Source of the DNA: Pegea sp. RAD2-039
Taxonomy: Eukaryota; Chordata; Thaliacea; Salpida; Salpidae
Length of the DNA stretch: 64,000 bases
Reading direction: 5' to 3'
Assembly: GCA_034620365.1 (NCBI GenBank)
Contig: JAQGEQ010000175.1
Coordinates: 1,674,001-1,738,000 of the forward strand
Shown here: in pieces, positions 47,253 to 58,110 of the stretch
Position numbering within the stretch: position 1 is the first letter of the stretch
Layout of the letters: every line of letters starts with the position of its first letter
The notes under the pieces: model-generated
Told to the model about the DNA's origin: nothing
The model's database searches: none
Seen by the model: the letters and a program-made list of their open reading frames with translations, nothing else
Position numbers and translations under genes: made by a program

Positions 47253-48710
47253 ATGAGTGAACAATCAGATGAAGATGATGAAGATTTACTTGTATTTAAC
47301 ATATTCGAAGAACCCACACTTTCTAATCGCCTACAAATTGGCTTTGCATGTTCAGATCAATTCACTCAAACATTCAATCATGAGATTATGGATATTAAAC
47401 AGGTCAGTTTATCAGTATCTGATCTTCAAGAAGAAATTAAAACTGCTCGAAACGATCTCAAATTCATTGAAAAATCTTTCCACTCACTATTTGAGGAACA
47501 AATTGAGGTGACAGCATATCATCTTCAATCACGACTCATACAAAAGATGCAGGAACTTCAAAAGATGTATGAAGAACGTGTCTTAATTGTGAGAAGAAGT
47601 TGTAAGCAGCAACTACAAGATTCTTTAGTAAAGATGTCAGCTTATTACAAGAAATACTATAATCATCAAATTCAGAGTGTCTCAAAACGAGATGACCATC
47701 TTAAAGAAATTAAGAAAAAAACCATTGGAGAATCTCTCTTAATAAGTGAGTTGGATAAAGTAAAACAAGAACTTAACGAGAAAAATCAAGAAGTTAAGGA
47801 ACTAAACCAACAAATAATAAAACTGTCATCTAATCCATCGCCAGTTCAGTTTTCTTTTGATGATGATATGCTACAACAGAGAAATCAGTTTCTAGAAAAT
47901 GAATTAAATGAAACTGTTGAAAAATTACAAAATTTGCATGACGAGTTGATGTCAAAAAATACTAATATAAAAATATTACAAAAAGATCTGCTACAGAATC
48001 AAATGCAGCTTAAAAAGATGCAAGGTGAATTAGATAAAGTTTTAAGCATACAAAAGAAAAACGATGAAAATATATCCAAAAAAGAAAGGAAAATGTCTAA
48101 GGCTTCAAATTCAATTGAAAAAAAGTCTCTAAAAGAAGTTGAAAATCAAAAAATTGCTTCGATGAAGGAAAAACATGAACAAGAACAGCAACAATCAAAA
48201 GAAGAAATAGAAGATCTTCAACGTAAAATAGAAAAAATATTGTCGGATAAGAATAGAGAAATAAATAACCTTCGCTACCAGCTACTCAAGTTAAATGAAA
48301 GCGAAAATGAAAAACTGATGGAAGCAGAGCGAGCAGCTACTGCTAGAGAACAAATCAGATTCGTAAACCTAAATCAAGGTTGGGAGAAGAAGTTTGAAAT
48401 ACTCCGAGCAAGTTTACATGCCATTAAAGATGAATCGTATCTCCGTGGACAGCTACACAAGCAAGCAATGAATATGAAATATGCAACCGTTTCATATGAT
48501 GATGACAATATTTTGGCACATTTTGACGAGTACAAGCATTTAGAGAAAAATGCTCAAGGAAGTGCTCAAAAAATAATCACACCAAGATTTGATAAAGATC
48601 CGAAGCGAGAAGATCAAGATGAAGCAGATGATAATGATAAAGATATCAAGGAGTTTTTACCTCTGCCTAATTTTGGTAGTTTTATGAGCCCACCAACACC
48701 TCAAATTTAA
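47253..48710 (+). CDS. C10orf67-like coiled-coil protein (DUF4709 family), intronless
   Basis: A 485-residue single-exon gene. The acidic start is followed by LSNRLQIGFACSDQFTQT, a long helical region with DLKFIEKSFHSLFEEQ, and VLIVRRSCKQQLQDSL. This pattern resembles the conserved N-terminal domain of vertebrate C10orf67. Residues about 45-400 are predicted coiled coil by heptad-rich Glu/Lys/Leu/Gln composition. C10orf67-type genes are poorly characterised; a cilium or sperm role is an inference from expression and company. A poly(A) signal AATAAA lies at 48726-48731, only 16 nt after the stop. The start is the ATG at 47253, following TAAGTTAAAAA. Similarity is recognised by eye and moderate. 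Confidence 0.62.
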   Translation: MSEQSDEDDEDLLVFNIFEEPTLSNRLQIGFACSDQFTQTFNHEIMDIKQVSLSVSDLQEEIKTARNDLKFIEKSFHSLFEEQIEVTAYHLQSRLIQKMQELQKMYEERVLIVRRSCKQQLQDSLVKMSAYYKKYYNHQIQSVSKRDDHLKEIKKKTIGESLLISELDKVKQELNEKNQEVKELNQQIIKLSSNPSPVQFSFDDDMLQQRNQFLENELNETVEKLQNLHDELMSKNTNIKILQKDLLQNQMQLKKMQGELDKVLSIQKKNDENISKKERKMSKASNSIEKKSLKEVENQKIASMKEKHEQEQQQSKEEIEDLQRKIEKILSDKNREINNLRYQLLKLNESENEKLMEAERAATAREQIRFVNLNQGWEKKFEILRASLHAIKDESYLRGQLHKQAMNMKYATVSYDDDNILAHFDEYKHLEKNAQGSAQKIITPRFDKDPKREDQDEADDNDKDIKEFLPLPNFGSFMSPPTPQI

Positions 48711-49054
48711 TATTTTTGTATTCTCAATAAACTATTTAGATCTAAGCTTACTGTTAAATTTGTTCGTTGATTACTTTAAGATAAAAAATATTTTGCTGTC
48801 AGTTCACATAATTCAAAGTCCATTAAAATGTTTGCTAAAGGAGAAGCGGTTGCCTTAATCAAATATTTGTATTTGAACGAGAAACTATTTAGAAAATAAG
48901 ATCTATTTAAAAGATTAGATGAGCTTAACAATGATTGGATTTCAATTATATAGATAACATGATTCAGTGAAAAAATATGAATTATAAAAGTTAGTGACTG
49001 CATTTGATTATAGTTACCAATGATAGTGAGAGAATGAAAATTATTTTTAAATGA
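48711..49054. other. Convergent 3' flanks of the C10orf67-like and oxidoreductase genes
   Basis: About 340 bases holding the two 3' UTRs. AATAAA at 48726-48731 serves the plus-strand gene. I see no further gene. Confidence 0.5.
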
Positions 49055-50602
49055 TTATTTTAGTGAGTCAATAATAGATCCATAATTGGATCTTAAATAA
49101 GATTCAACATGTATAACTTCGCCCTTTTTCCAAGAGTCTTCAGCAGCTTGACTAAGACAAGTTGCTTTAATTGTATCCACATCTTTGATAAGGCAGCTTA
49201 ATCTTCCATCTTTAAATTCAAACATTTATAAAGCTTTCACAGAATTGCAAAACGGGTTTGAACTCACCTCTAATGCTCTGCACAAAATGTGCCAACTCAT
49301 TCTTATAAGCTTGTTGATATCTCGTCTTAAAAGAGTAATGAATATCATCTGTAGTTTTGAAACCATTCATCATAAGAGCAGACTTTCTAGGATTATCACT
49401 AATAATATTTCCTTCACTTCCATATACCTAAAAATTTTGATGTTTAAATTTATCCGTTGTCAAACTTTCACTCACTTGAATTGTTTGATCATATCCAAAC
49501 TTACAATCTCTTGATATATCAATATGAGCAAGAACACCACTGGGGAACTTTAACATAACCATCACAGTATCTACATCATTAATTGAAGCAATTTCAGGAT
49601 CATATACATGGGCTATTGAATAAATAGTTTCAGGATCTTCACCAATAAGAAAACGAAGCATATCCAAATCATGAACAATACAATCATGAAATATTCCTCC
49701 TAAAAATTATTTTTAAAAATTGATATATTCATGAAATCAAAGTTACCAGAAATTTTCAGAAAACTCATTGGAGGTTTAGGTGAGTCTCTTGAACAGATCT
49801 TTACACTTTGCAAGATGCCAACCTTAGACTTACTTTTGAACAATTCTTGAATTTGTGGATCAAAACGTCTTAAAAGATATTTTATTAACTACTTCAATTC
49901 ATTTTAAATAATTAATTAAGTTTATTTGAAGAAGATTTGAACAAAGTTTTTGAAAGATTACTAGCTTAGATATAAATTCAACTTTGATACCTATTAAAAG
50001 CACAAAGCAAAACAATATTTTTCTGTTTAGCTAGATTATAACAATTTGCAATGGTTTCTATGTTCCTTGCAAGTGGCTTTTCACATAAAACATGTTTTCC
50101 TGGAAAAATTATTCAATCATTCATGGTAACAATAAAAAGTTGAGTATACCTGCGTTCAAAGATTGAAGAAGCAGTTTTTCATGAGTGTCTGTAGGTGTAC
50201 AAATGATAACACCATCAGTTCTACAAGCAATTTTAAAGTATCAAAATATATCTAGTATATTTTGTACTAATTATAAAATTAAAACTTATCATTCACATCA
50301 AAGCTATATAATTTAATAACAAACTTTTCATCATTTACAGCTTTCTCAAAATCATCAAAATGTAAAACTATTGTAGATTCAAGATGATTATCTTTCTTGA
50401 TCTTTTCAGCATGATTTATATTTGCTTCAACTAAATAGGAAACTTGAGCTGGATATAAATAAAGAAAGTAAAAAAAAAATTGATTAGTTTTTCTAAACAT
50501 TTATATAACTGTTAATATACCATCAAAGCTATGCTGAATATTATCCAAATGTATTTGGCCCATTCGACCAAGACCACAAAGAATTATAGAAAGAGGTTTC
50601 AT
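49055..50602 (-). CDS. Gfo/Idh/MocA oxidoreductase, myo-inositol 2-dehydrogenase-like, 8 exons
   Basis: Exons: 50521-50602, 50286-50448, 50150-50220, 49991-50099, 49747-49868, 49476-49699, 49268-49427 and 49055-49209. They splice in frame to 361 residues, a usual length. The N-terminal Rossmann fold has CGLGRMGQIH (GxGxxG for NAD(P)). VIICTPTDTHE and HVLCEKPLA carry the conserved EKP lysine. GGIFHDCIVHDLDMLRFLIG carries the catalytic D...H pair typical of myo-inositol dehydrogenases, and KFGYDQ matches KYGYD of bacterial IolG. The likely reaction is NAD-dependent oxidation of inositol or a related polyol; the substrate cannot be decided from sequence. Introns are short (the last is 58 nt). 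The exon 2 donor (GATAA|GTTTTA) is weak and chosen by reading frame. Confidence 0.85.
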
Positions 50603-51143
50603 ATTTTAAAAACTTTAAAATAGTTTCTAAATACTGAATAAGAGCTTTATTATAATATATTAATTAATATTGTAATATATTTTGTGTGATTAAACTTAAG
50701 TATTGTATTAAAATCTTAAATAGCTTATTATTGAAAATATCAGATAAAATAAGTAAGGAATAAATTAACAGTAACTACCAAAACATTAACTAAGTAAATT
50801 AATAAGAATCAATTATGGGTAAAACTTTTACGTATGCAAAAGACAATAGTTTACAATTGATTATAAATTGTTGGCTTCATTTTCTATGATTTTTGAAATA
50901 TCTTATTAAAATACCAAAAATTATTAAGAAATTATTCTAAAAATCTTTACAACAAATAAAAATTAATATTAGAAATTAATTCAATCAACTAATTATTTTG
51001 GAATCATATAGATAATGGGTTTTTAGTAATTGGTACGAATTGTAGTTTATTTTATATTTTTTAAAGTTTTATATGTTGTTCTAATATTATTGGCAGAACT
51101 TCAATGTGTGAAAAAGTAAACAGATTCAAACATAAAAAATTAT

Positions 51144-51380
51144 TCAGAAGAAGCAACATGTAGAAGAGTATAAAGATTTATTAATGTGATGTGAAGACCT
51201 TTCGATAAGCACGCATGTCACTAAACAAAGCAATACAGAAAAGGCCCACCAGACCACACTTGGCTTCGCTATCGAAAGATGTTGATGCACTGTTGATAAG
51301 ACTCCTCTATGCTGCACAATCTGCAACATGTTGAGATAGCTCAGTGTGCTGTAAGCTCAGCTATCTCGACGAGAGTGTAC
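51144..51380. repeat. Candidate SINE-like or inverted-repeat segment
   Basis: About 235 bases of more balanced composition. At its right end a 12-bp inverted repeat (GTTGAGATAGCT at 51330-51341 with AGCTATCTCGAC at 51359-51370, one G-T pair) forms a strong hairpin. TAGCTCAGTG within it resembles a tRNA A box, but I find no B box (GGTTCGAATCC-like). The class is unresolved. Confidence 0.35.
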
Positions 51381-51654
51381 TTTATCTCTATCTTAAAGCA
51401 TCTCTATTTCTGCAGCTGATTCTGTATGTGCTACTAAATCAGATTTAATTGATAAGAAGTTCACGAATCATGGCTTGAAAAGTTTAGTTTTAGATCTTAT
51501 ATGGTTCAGATTGAATGATAGTGATTGAAACAAACTGATTGAAAACTCTTGGGAAGCTGTTTCAAATTTTGTATGTATTTACAGTTCACAGAAGCTTGTC
51601 ATCTTAACACACCGTAACAAGCGCGTGTTAGCTTGTATTTAAATTAGAGCAATT

Positions 51655-52012
51655 TGTTTCTCATACCGCACAAATAATACTTGAAACCAGCTTCTGTCAT
51701 ACATTGTCATGTCAGATTCTCTCGTGCTGTACAAGCTGAAGTTGAACCGTTATAACATTACCATAATTGTCGTTTTTAAATCATGATTGTTTTTCTCTTT
51801 TTGATAATACTAATGTTTTATCTAGATTTTAACTATTGTCTTTTGTAGAGACTACTAAAATGCCACGTGGTAAATTTATTTTTTCTATATTTTTATTTTT
51901 ATTTTACATAACACGTAGTATTATATATAATATTGTTTATGAGAATGTGTGTTAGTAAGAGATGCCCTTTCAGGCACCCACCTCTAAGCTTATTGGAATA
52001 AAATAAAAACAG
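51655..52012 (+). mobile_element. 5'-truncated 3' end of the PHD-type LINE
   Basis: The sequence is similar to the last ~340 bases of the LINE at 27122-30165 read on its own strand. It includes TTGTTTCTCATACCGCACAA, the CATACATTGTCA stretch, GTTGAACCGTTATAA, the GAGAATGTGTGTTAG stretch, the terminal hairpin (GATGCC...GGCACC at 51961-51978) and a tail AATAAAATAAAAA. It is more diverged than the other two copies and typical of a 5'-truncated insertion. Confidence 0.8.
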
Positions 52013-53230
52013 ACATTTATAAAAATAACTTTATGCTGACTATGAATCAAAAGATATTTTATTAAAAAGTTCAATTAATAAACCATAAGGTTGATTTACA
52101 GGCCTGACCATGATGTATTTCTTCAGAATTGAAATCAAACCGAGAAAATGTTATCTCACAAGCAAGAATGTACATGATTATTAAACTTTGAAAGCGTTGT
52201 ATGCTTATAGCGGTAGAGCATCTTTACTGTACGTATATACTATTCTTTTGTGTATATAAGTTGAATTGAGAAAAATCAAAAGTATGTAAAAAACCAGTCA
52301 CGTCTTTTTTAATTAGCCTTTTAATTAATAAACTCATGGGTTTTACCGCTTTTAATTTATTTTGTTATAGAAACTTTATTTACAGAAACTTGCTTTTGAT
52401 AAAATGGCTTTATCTTTCAAATGTTTTTATTTTTCTTTCTAGAAAACGTTTGTTACAACTTTAAGCGGGAAATTCTGTATTTGTTATTTATCAGATTTTA
52501 TAGTTAAAATAGTTCTTTTTTCAAATTATAATTTTGATAACTGGTTTTAAAGTTTTAATTATTGTTTTAATTTTTTCACTATTGTATTTTATGTTGATTA
52601 AGAAGAGAAATTTGTATTCAATTAATGTTACCTATAGGCTTTGCTGTTAAAGTTGATATATATTTACTAGAAAATAATTTTTTTATATTTTACTCTCATA
52701 TCTTCTTTCTGACTTTGACAATAAACCAGAATCTAGTACTTTTTTGACTTCCTAACTATTGTATACTGTGTTTCTATTTTTTCTACATGACTACTATTAA
52801 ATTATGATACTTAAGACCTTTTTTTTCTTTTGTCATTTTGTGTTGTGTTTGCTTTGAGAGCTTTAATAATTTCTCATCTGCAATCAAGTATTAAATATAT
52901 AAATATAAAAGTCATATAAAATATTATAATAGCAAAAATAAATTTCTTATTACTAGAGAGTTTAATCTTTTGATCAAATTTTACTTTATCAATTCTTTAA
53001 AAGACTTTTTATTTTTGTTGTATATATATTAAAATTACTATATATTAAGATTTTGTAAATTTTATTAAATATTTTGTTAAAAAATTGTTTTTACTTTTAA
53101 AAACTTGTTGAATTATTTAGAATTTTTAGCTAATATTCTACTAAATCTTCTCATTAAGTTTTATTGAAAGTTAGATAATATATCAATCTAAAAGATTTTT
53201 TATGGTTATTATAAAAGTATATGGCTGAAA

Positions 53231-54550
53231 ATGGAAAAGAAATTATATGTTGTACCTGAACATAGTATTGAAGATATTGATATGGCTTTGTGTGGAGGCA
53301 CTTTAGGTTCGATATGTCAATCTTTAACAGTGGATCAAATAAAAAAGGGTGGTTGTAAAGCTATGCTAGATCTTTGTGAAGGTATAGCAGAAAAGTTTGG
53401 AATTACAAATTTCGACTTGTATCTTGATAAACATTTTACAGATGATGAAGAAATTGAATTTGATATTTTTCCAACGGGCTTTTCTTTATATTATAGTCTA
53501 GCACTTTTTTTAAACACTCATATACCAATGCTTGATCAAAATCCATTTATTACTTGGGACATATGTAATCCTAAATGGAGCAAAACTTTGAATCTACTTA
53601 ACCATGCAATCAATTATTTTAGATCATGTGATAAAGATTTGCTTTCTTGGAAGCCACTAGAAGACAAAAATAAAGCTTTAAAATCTAATCGAGACAGTGA
53701 CTTAGAAGAAGTTACTAAAATTGGAGAAGAAAGTAAAATACTAAAAATGTTTTGTTCTGCTAAGAGATTGGAGCAAAAAGAAATTGAAAATAGTAATGAT
53801 AAAAGAAGCAAAATATTTAATCAACGATTAAATGATGTAAAAGCATTGAAAAAACAAAAAGATGATTATGAGATTGGAGAAACTGTTGTAAATGAAGAGA
53901 TTAAGAAAGCTGAAGACTTTTTAAAATCTCTTGGCAAAAATATAAAAGTAGAAACTGAAAAAGTTGTTAATAGCCCTGATTCATTGGTTAAGAAAAGAAA
54001 AGAAAATGAAGAACAATTAAATGATCTTAGTATTCAATTAAGTGAACTTGTTTCTAAGAAAGCTGCCAACAAATTAAATTGTGGTTTATCAGAAAAAGCA
54101 GCACAAGCTGCTGAAGAACAGATTTCTGTATTAGAAAATCGTTTAAACCTTTTTACCATTAAAGTTTTGGAGGATGATTTAAAAAAATTATCAGAAATAA
54201 ACTCTGATGCAAAAGATGTTGAATTTAAATCATTAAGAAACAATCACATGAATAATTGCTTAAACACAGAGCTTAAAATGTTTGGGAAAGAATTTGATAT
54301 AAATAAGAAAAATGTAAAACTGATAAATTATAATTTGTCTGAGCTTCTAAAGACCTATGATAAAGAAGATAAAAAACTGGCATTTTTTACTCAAGAAATA
54401 ATTACTAAACTTCAAAAGTTAGTTTATGAAATTAATGCAACCAAAGAGTATAGAACAGTGTTGGAAGAAAGTCACAAGGAAAACAAGGACTATTCAAAAG
54501 ATTTATTGGAAAGTGTTGATGAAACACTTAATTTTTATCTAAATTTTTAA
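53231..54550 (+). CDS. NUF2: NUF2 homologue, kinetochore NDC80 complex subunit, intronless
   Basis: A 439-residue single-exon gene (human NUF2 has 464). The N-terminal ~130 residues match the NUF2 calponin-homology domain in spacing: LTVDQIKKGG, FLNTHIPMLDQNPFITWDICNP and LNLLNHAINYFRSCDKD correspond to the human F..TADILCPK and SGIINFIHFREAC blocks. Residues 150-430 are coiled coil; VNSPDSLVKKRKENEEQLNDL corresponds to human [21 protein letters not shown]. NUF2 pairs with NDC80 to attach kinetochores to microtubules. The start ATG at 53231 is the first in frame. An upstream ATG at 53221 in another frame is short and ends within the gene. Possible poly(A) signals are at about 54722 and 54792. 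Divergence is high but colinear. Confidence 0.83.
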   Translation: MEKKLYVVPEHSIEDIDMALCGGTLGSICQSLTVDQIKKGGCKAMLDLCEGIAEKFGITNFDLYLDKHFTDDEEIEFDIFPTGFSLYYSLALFLNTHIPMLDQNPFITWDICNPKWSKTLNLLNHAINYFRSCDKDLLSWKPLEDKNKALKSNRDSDLEEVTKIGEESKILKMFCSAKRLEQKEIENSNDKRSKIFNQRLNDVKALKKQKDDYEIGETVVNEEIKKAEDFLKSLGKNIKVETEKVVNSPDSLVKKRKENEEQLNDLSIQLSELVSKKAANKLNCGLSEKAAQAAEEQISVLENRLNLFTIKVLEDDLKKLSEINSDAKDVEFKSLRNNHMNNCLNTELKMFGKEFDINKKNVKLINYNLSELLKTYDKEDKKLAFFTQEIITKLQKLVYEINATKEYRTVLEESHKENKDYSKDLLESVDETLNFYLNF

Positions 54551-55718
54551 TTGGATTTAATTATAAAAAATAGAAGACATTTGTCTGTTTCTAGTCTTCT
54601 TTAGTTTAATTGCCATGAAGTAATAACACTTGACAATTGTGTCAGTTTCTTCATGTCTTACGTTTTAAAACAATATATGATATTTTAAAAATAGTACTTT
54701 TTTGAAGAATTTCTGAGAAACAAATAAACCAAATTGAAAGATAAAAGTCTTTTTATATTGAAGTTTTGTTTATTTATTTCTGTTTTGATGACAATAAAAA
54801 TACTTTAATTAATTTGTCAACTTTTATTCTTCTTTGAAGACTGAAATGTGAGAATACAGACAATGCACAGGATAGATGTAATAAATCTTATGTACTGTTG
54901 TCTATATTTATATAATTTCAATTTTTATCAACCTTTTCAGTCTTACTACTACATAGCTACTAACAAAGCTAAATGTCTTTTAAAATTTCTGCTTTTCCTC
55001 ATTAGTATAAGTATCTTTTAATTTCTTGTTTATATATAAGAGATGGTGGCCTACTTCGGCCGAAAACAGCTCTGTCGCAGGAGCTGCCAGGATGACACGA
55101 AGTAGTTACAAGGTTGCGTCTTCTAGAAGTTGTGGCCATTGACCAGACCAACAAAGCCCTGTTACTCTGGTCTTTTCCTCTTCGCAAATAAAAGAAAGTA
55201 TAAAAAATACATATTTGTAAAACATTTATAGACGTTTTTACAAATATCTCACACGATTATATTTAATATTATTTTTGAATTATTTGTGGAATCAAAATCT
55301 TTTGTTGGGTAAAACTTTGGTAATCTAAATAATGGTTTTGGAAATAGGCTACTTTTAGCAAATACAATTTCACAGATATCTGTACAGTTGAGCCATCTTT
55401 GACAAGTTTACGGACCATTTTAGTCTAGCACCCAAATATAAATGATGACCCCAAGTTTAAACAATCAAAAGAATAGATCAACTTCACAGTCAATGTAGAA
55501 AGTTATTTATAGAATATATTGATATATATCGTTCACTTTAATTATTTCTCAAAACTTAAATTTTAAAAAACTCAAACCAAACAACCTGTAAATTTGATAC
55601 TGTTAAAAAAAAAATCATAAAACATTTTTGATTTCAAGCACAGCTTTATTTGATATAAACTATGCAATGACTTAGAGCTAAAAAATGAAAGATATGAAAA
55701 TTGATCAAACTGAGAGAG
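54551..55718. other. Intergenic DNA with one GC-richer repeat-like segment
   Basis: 3' flanks of NUF2 and SmB, which converge here. AATAAA-type signals occur near 54722 and 54792. A candidate short repeat lies at 55035-55198. Nothing else is recognised. Confidence 0.5.
55035..55198 (+). repeat. Candidate short interspersed element
   Basis: A discrete ~160-base segment, much richer in G and C than its flanks, ending in CGCAAATAAAAGAAAG as short retroposons often do. It contains the self-complementary TTCGGCCGAA. I see no tRNA or 5S promoter boxes and no second copy in the window, so the call rests on composition and tail only. Confidence 0.3.
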
Positions 55719-57176
55719 CTAATAGTAACTTCGATTATAGCCTCCTCTCATATTTGGAGGTGGGCCTCTCATGCCATATCCACCACGTGGAGCCATTGAA
55801 CCAGGTGGTGGGCCACCATGATACGATGGTCCTGTATACCCTCGACCGGCAGCTCGTCCACCGCCACCAGCACCTCTGTTTCCACCAAAATGACTTCCTC
55901 TCTGTAAGAAATTGATTAGTTTGGGCAATTTTAACTATCAGATCAATCATACCTGTTGTGGAGGAGGACCTTCCACAGACATAGACACAACATGCTCTCC
56001 TCTAAGAAGGATTAAACCAAGTTGTCTTTTTTCTTCTTGAACAGTAGTAGCAGCTGTAGGTGCGCCTTTCTTGCGTCTGATGCGTCGATATTCATCACAA
56101 TCAACCAAAATCAGGTTCATATGCTTATCATAAGCCTTGAAGTAGCCAATAAATGTACGAGCATCCTGAAAAAGATAAACTAAAATTGCAAACTTAACAT
56201 ATAAACAACAAACCTAAGAGATTTCAAGTTATAAATACAAATATTTGTTTTTAATATGAAACAATTTTTAACAGAAATAACCGTGAAAAAAGATTGATAA
56301 AAGTTTATTTTAATATTTACTAACTTGCAAAGTACATTTCATACGATGGCCGATTTGATTATTAAGCTTTGATGGTCCTCTTGGTGGCTGTAAAAAAAAA
56401 GTATTTATTATATAATACAAATTTATAAAACATAACATACAAAATTTGCATAAGTAAAATACATTAGTTTATAATTCTAAACTCTATAAAATAAAATATA
56501 AAATAAAGTATATTAAAGTAAAAATGTGATAGTAATTTGGCCAAGTTAAAAAAACCATTTAACATTATGAAAAAAATTGTTAATTCAATATTTTATGACC
56601 ATTATAAAAACCAAATAAGCAATTCAAAAAACTTAAATTTCAGATAAGATAAATCAAAATTATTTTGAATATTAACCATAAAATAAATCATTTAGAAATA
56701 ATTATATATGTCACTAAAACATAATTTTTATATTTATGTAGCTTTAAATCATTTTAAATGATCAACATATTCTACAAATCAAAAAGATTTAAATTACTTT
56801 AGATTAATAATTACATTTAAAACTGAGTTAAATTTATAAATACTGAATTATTTGGTTTTAATCTAACAAGAAAGTTTGATAAGCTTAAAAAAGGAGATAG
56901 TTTGAAAAATTTGCATCAAACTTCAACTTAATAAAATATATATATTTTGGATTTATAATTAGCATAAAAAAAAATAAAGGAAACTTCTATCAAGATAGAA
57001 AACAGGATATTTGATAATTGTTAAATAACTTTTTACATAAGGCTTAAATTTCTATAAACTAACAATGTTACTAAGCCAAACATACGACCACTAAAACAGA
57101 ACAATAAAATCGACTCAAAAGTTCACAAAAACTGATATAATATTCTAAAAAGTAATAATAGAAAAAAACAAACCAT
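55719..57176 (-). CDS. SNRPB: Small nuclear ribonucleoprotein SmB/B'
   Basis: Core spliceosomal Sm protein. Three solid exons in phase 0: 56325-56387 (21 codons, [14 protein letters not shown]), 55953-56165 (71 codons, [22 protein letters not shown] and [21 protein letters not shown]) and 55719-55901 (61 codons with stop). The Sm fold's two motifs are complete. The C-terminal tail is Gly/Arg/Pro-rich and keeps GRAAGRG, a hallmark of animal SmB, but is much shorter than in vertebrates, giving about 153-154 residues. The start is not in these exons. The simplest first exon is a lone ATG at 57174-57176 followed directly by GTTTGT, leaving M before PPRGPSK. Another ATG at about 57242 could add 13 residues. 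The exons are sure, the start is not. Confidence 0.88.
56388..57173 (-). other. Probable first intron of SmB
   Basis: AT-rich DNA between the TTTTTACAG acceptor of the first certain SmB exon and the proposed ATG exon. No other feature is seen. Confidence 0.4.
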
Positions 57177-57779
57177 ATTGAAGTAGCAAGTAGAAAAGAA
57201 CTAACTCTAGAATGGATCAAAGAACTAGACTTTAGCGCTAACATTATTATAAAACTTCACAACGGTTCGTGCAAATAAAGAATGAAATATGAAGTAAAAT
57301 CTTTTGCATACGAAATGGTTTATATATTTTTTTAGTTTTAAATTTCTCATTCTTCTAAAAGCAATCGAAAAAATGTAGTAATATAAACTTAGAAAAATAT
57401 TCATCAAACAACAGAAAGTCATGATGGCAGGCAATATCGTTTATACGTTAGAAATACATAGAATAATCAAAATAGAAAAAAGCATTTTCGGTGTAAATGA
57501 GAAATTTAATAAAATGACTTATTTATAAAACAGTATTTTCTTACTTTGAATATATCTTAATGATTAAAATCTTACAAAAAGTGGGTGTTTTATTTGATGC
57601 ACTGACTAAAGTCTAAAACTATTTTTTGAGCTGGAATTGGTTGTCACAAGATCAAACAACTTTGAATGATTAAACAGGACCTTAGTAGCGAGATGATTCC
57701 TTGATAAACAAAATTAAATAGTCATAATCATTATTGGCAGTACTTCAAAGGTTCAAAAACAAAGCTGAGATTACTAACA

Positions 57780-58110
57780 TAATTCTGTTAGTGTTCAATT
57801 AATACTATCAGTTTTACAGTATCTTTGAATTTTTAGATTTAATTTTTGTAGTCTCCTCAACTGATTGAGGTTTATCAAGTTCCGAAATAAAAGTTTCGAT
57901 ATTTTTGTCGTTATAAAGAAGAAATTTGTCGAGGAAAAAACAATTTGTTCTGAAGAGTAAATGAAAATGTTCGGACCATCTTGATAAGATTTTTTATCAA
58001 TTAACATTGTCGAACCATCCATACAGCGTAGAGAGTTCTCAACTTTAGTCGATGGGTGAATTATCACTTTAAGGTTTTCATAAAATCTTAGCAGATTACC
58101 GGGGTCTGCA
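57780..58110 (-). other. Unrecognised exon-like segment
   Basis: Read leftward, a stretch from about 58100 is open for roughly 100 codons with protein-like composition (YADPGNLLRFYENLKVIIHP, CMDGSTMLIDKKSYQDGPN). In the right-hand part a different frame looks more coding-like (ELDKPQSVEETTKIK), suggesting a single frame break. A TTTATGCAG acceptor-like site precedes it. It could be an isolated exon or a decayed gene fragment. I recognise no family. Confidence 0.3.

Larger units (their letters stand above)
50603..53230. other. Intergenic DNA with repeat fragments
   Basis: AT-rich region between the oxidoreductase promoter and the NUF2 gene. It contains a candidate short repeat at 51144-51380 and a LINE 3' end at 51655-52012, listed separately. 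I see no gene. Confidence 0.5.

Noticed and set aside
49185-49514. Plus-strand open frame over the oxidoreductase
   Set aside because: Antisense shadow of exons 6-8 of the minus-strand oxidoreductase.
51330-51370. Complete tRNA gene at the A-box-like hairpin
   Set aside because: The two arms pair with each other as one long hairpin and no B box follows, so a cloverleaf is not possible.
52200-52240. tRNA-like stretch (TATAGCGGTAGAGCATCTT)
   Set aside because: It resembles the D-arm of a tRNA, but no anticodon arm, T-arm or acceptor stem can be drawn.
55035-55198. Hammerhead ribozyme
   Set aside because: I searched for the CTGATGA and GAAA core on both strands and did not find them together.
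55685-55950. Open frames on both strands over the SmB tail
   Set aside because: They are shadows of the Gly/Arg-rich last exon of SmB; only the minus-strand phase joined to the Sm-fold exons makes sense.
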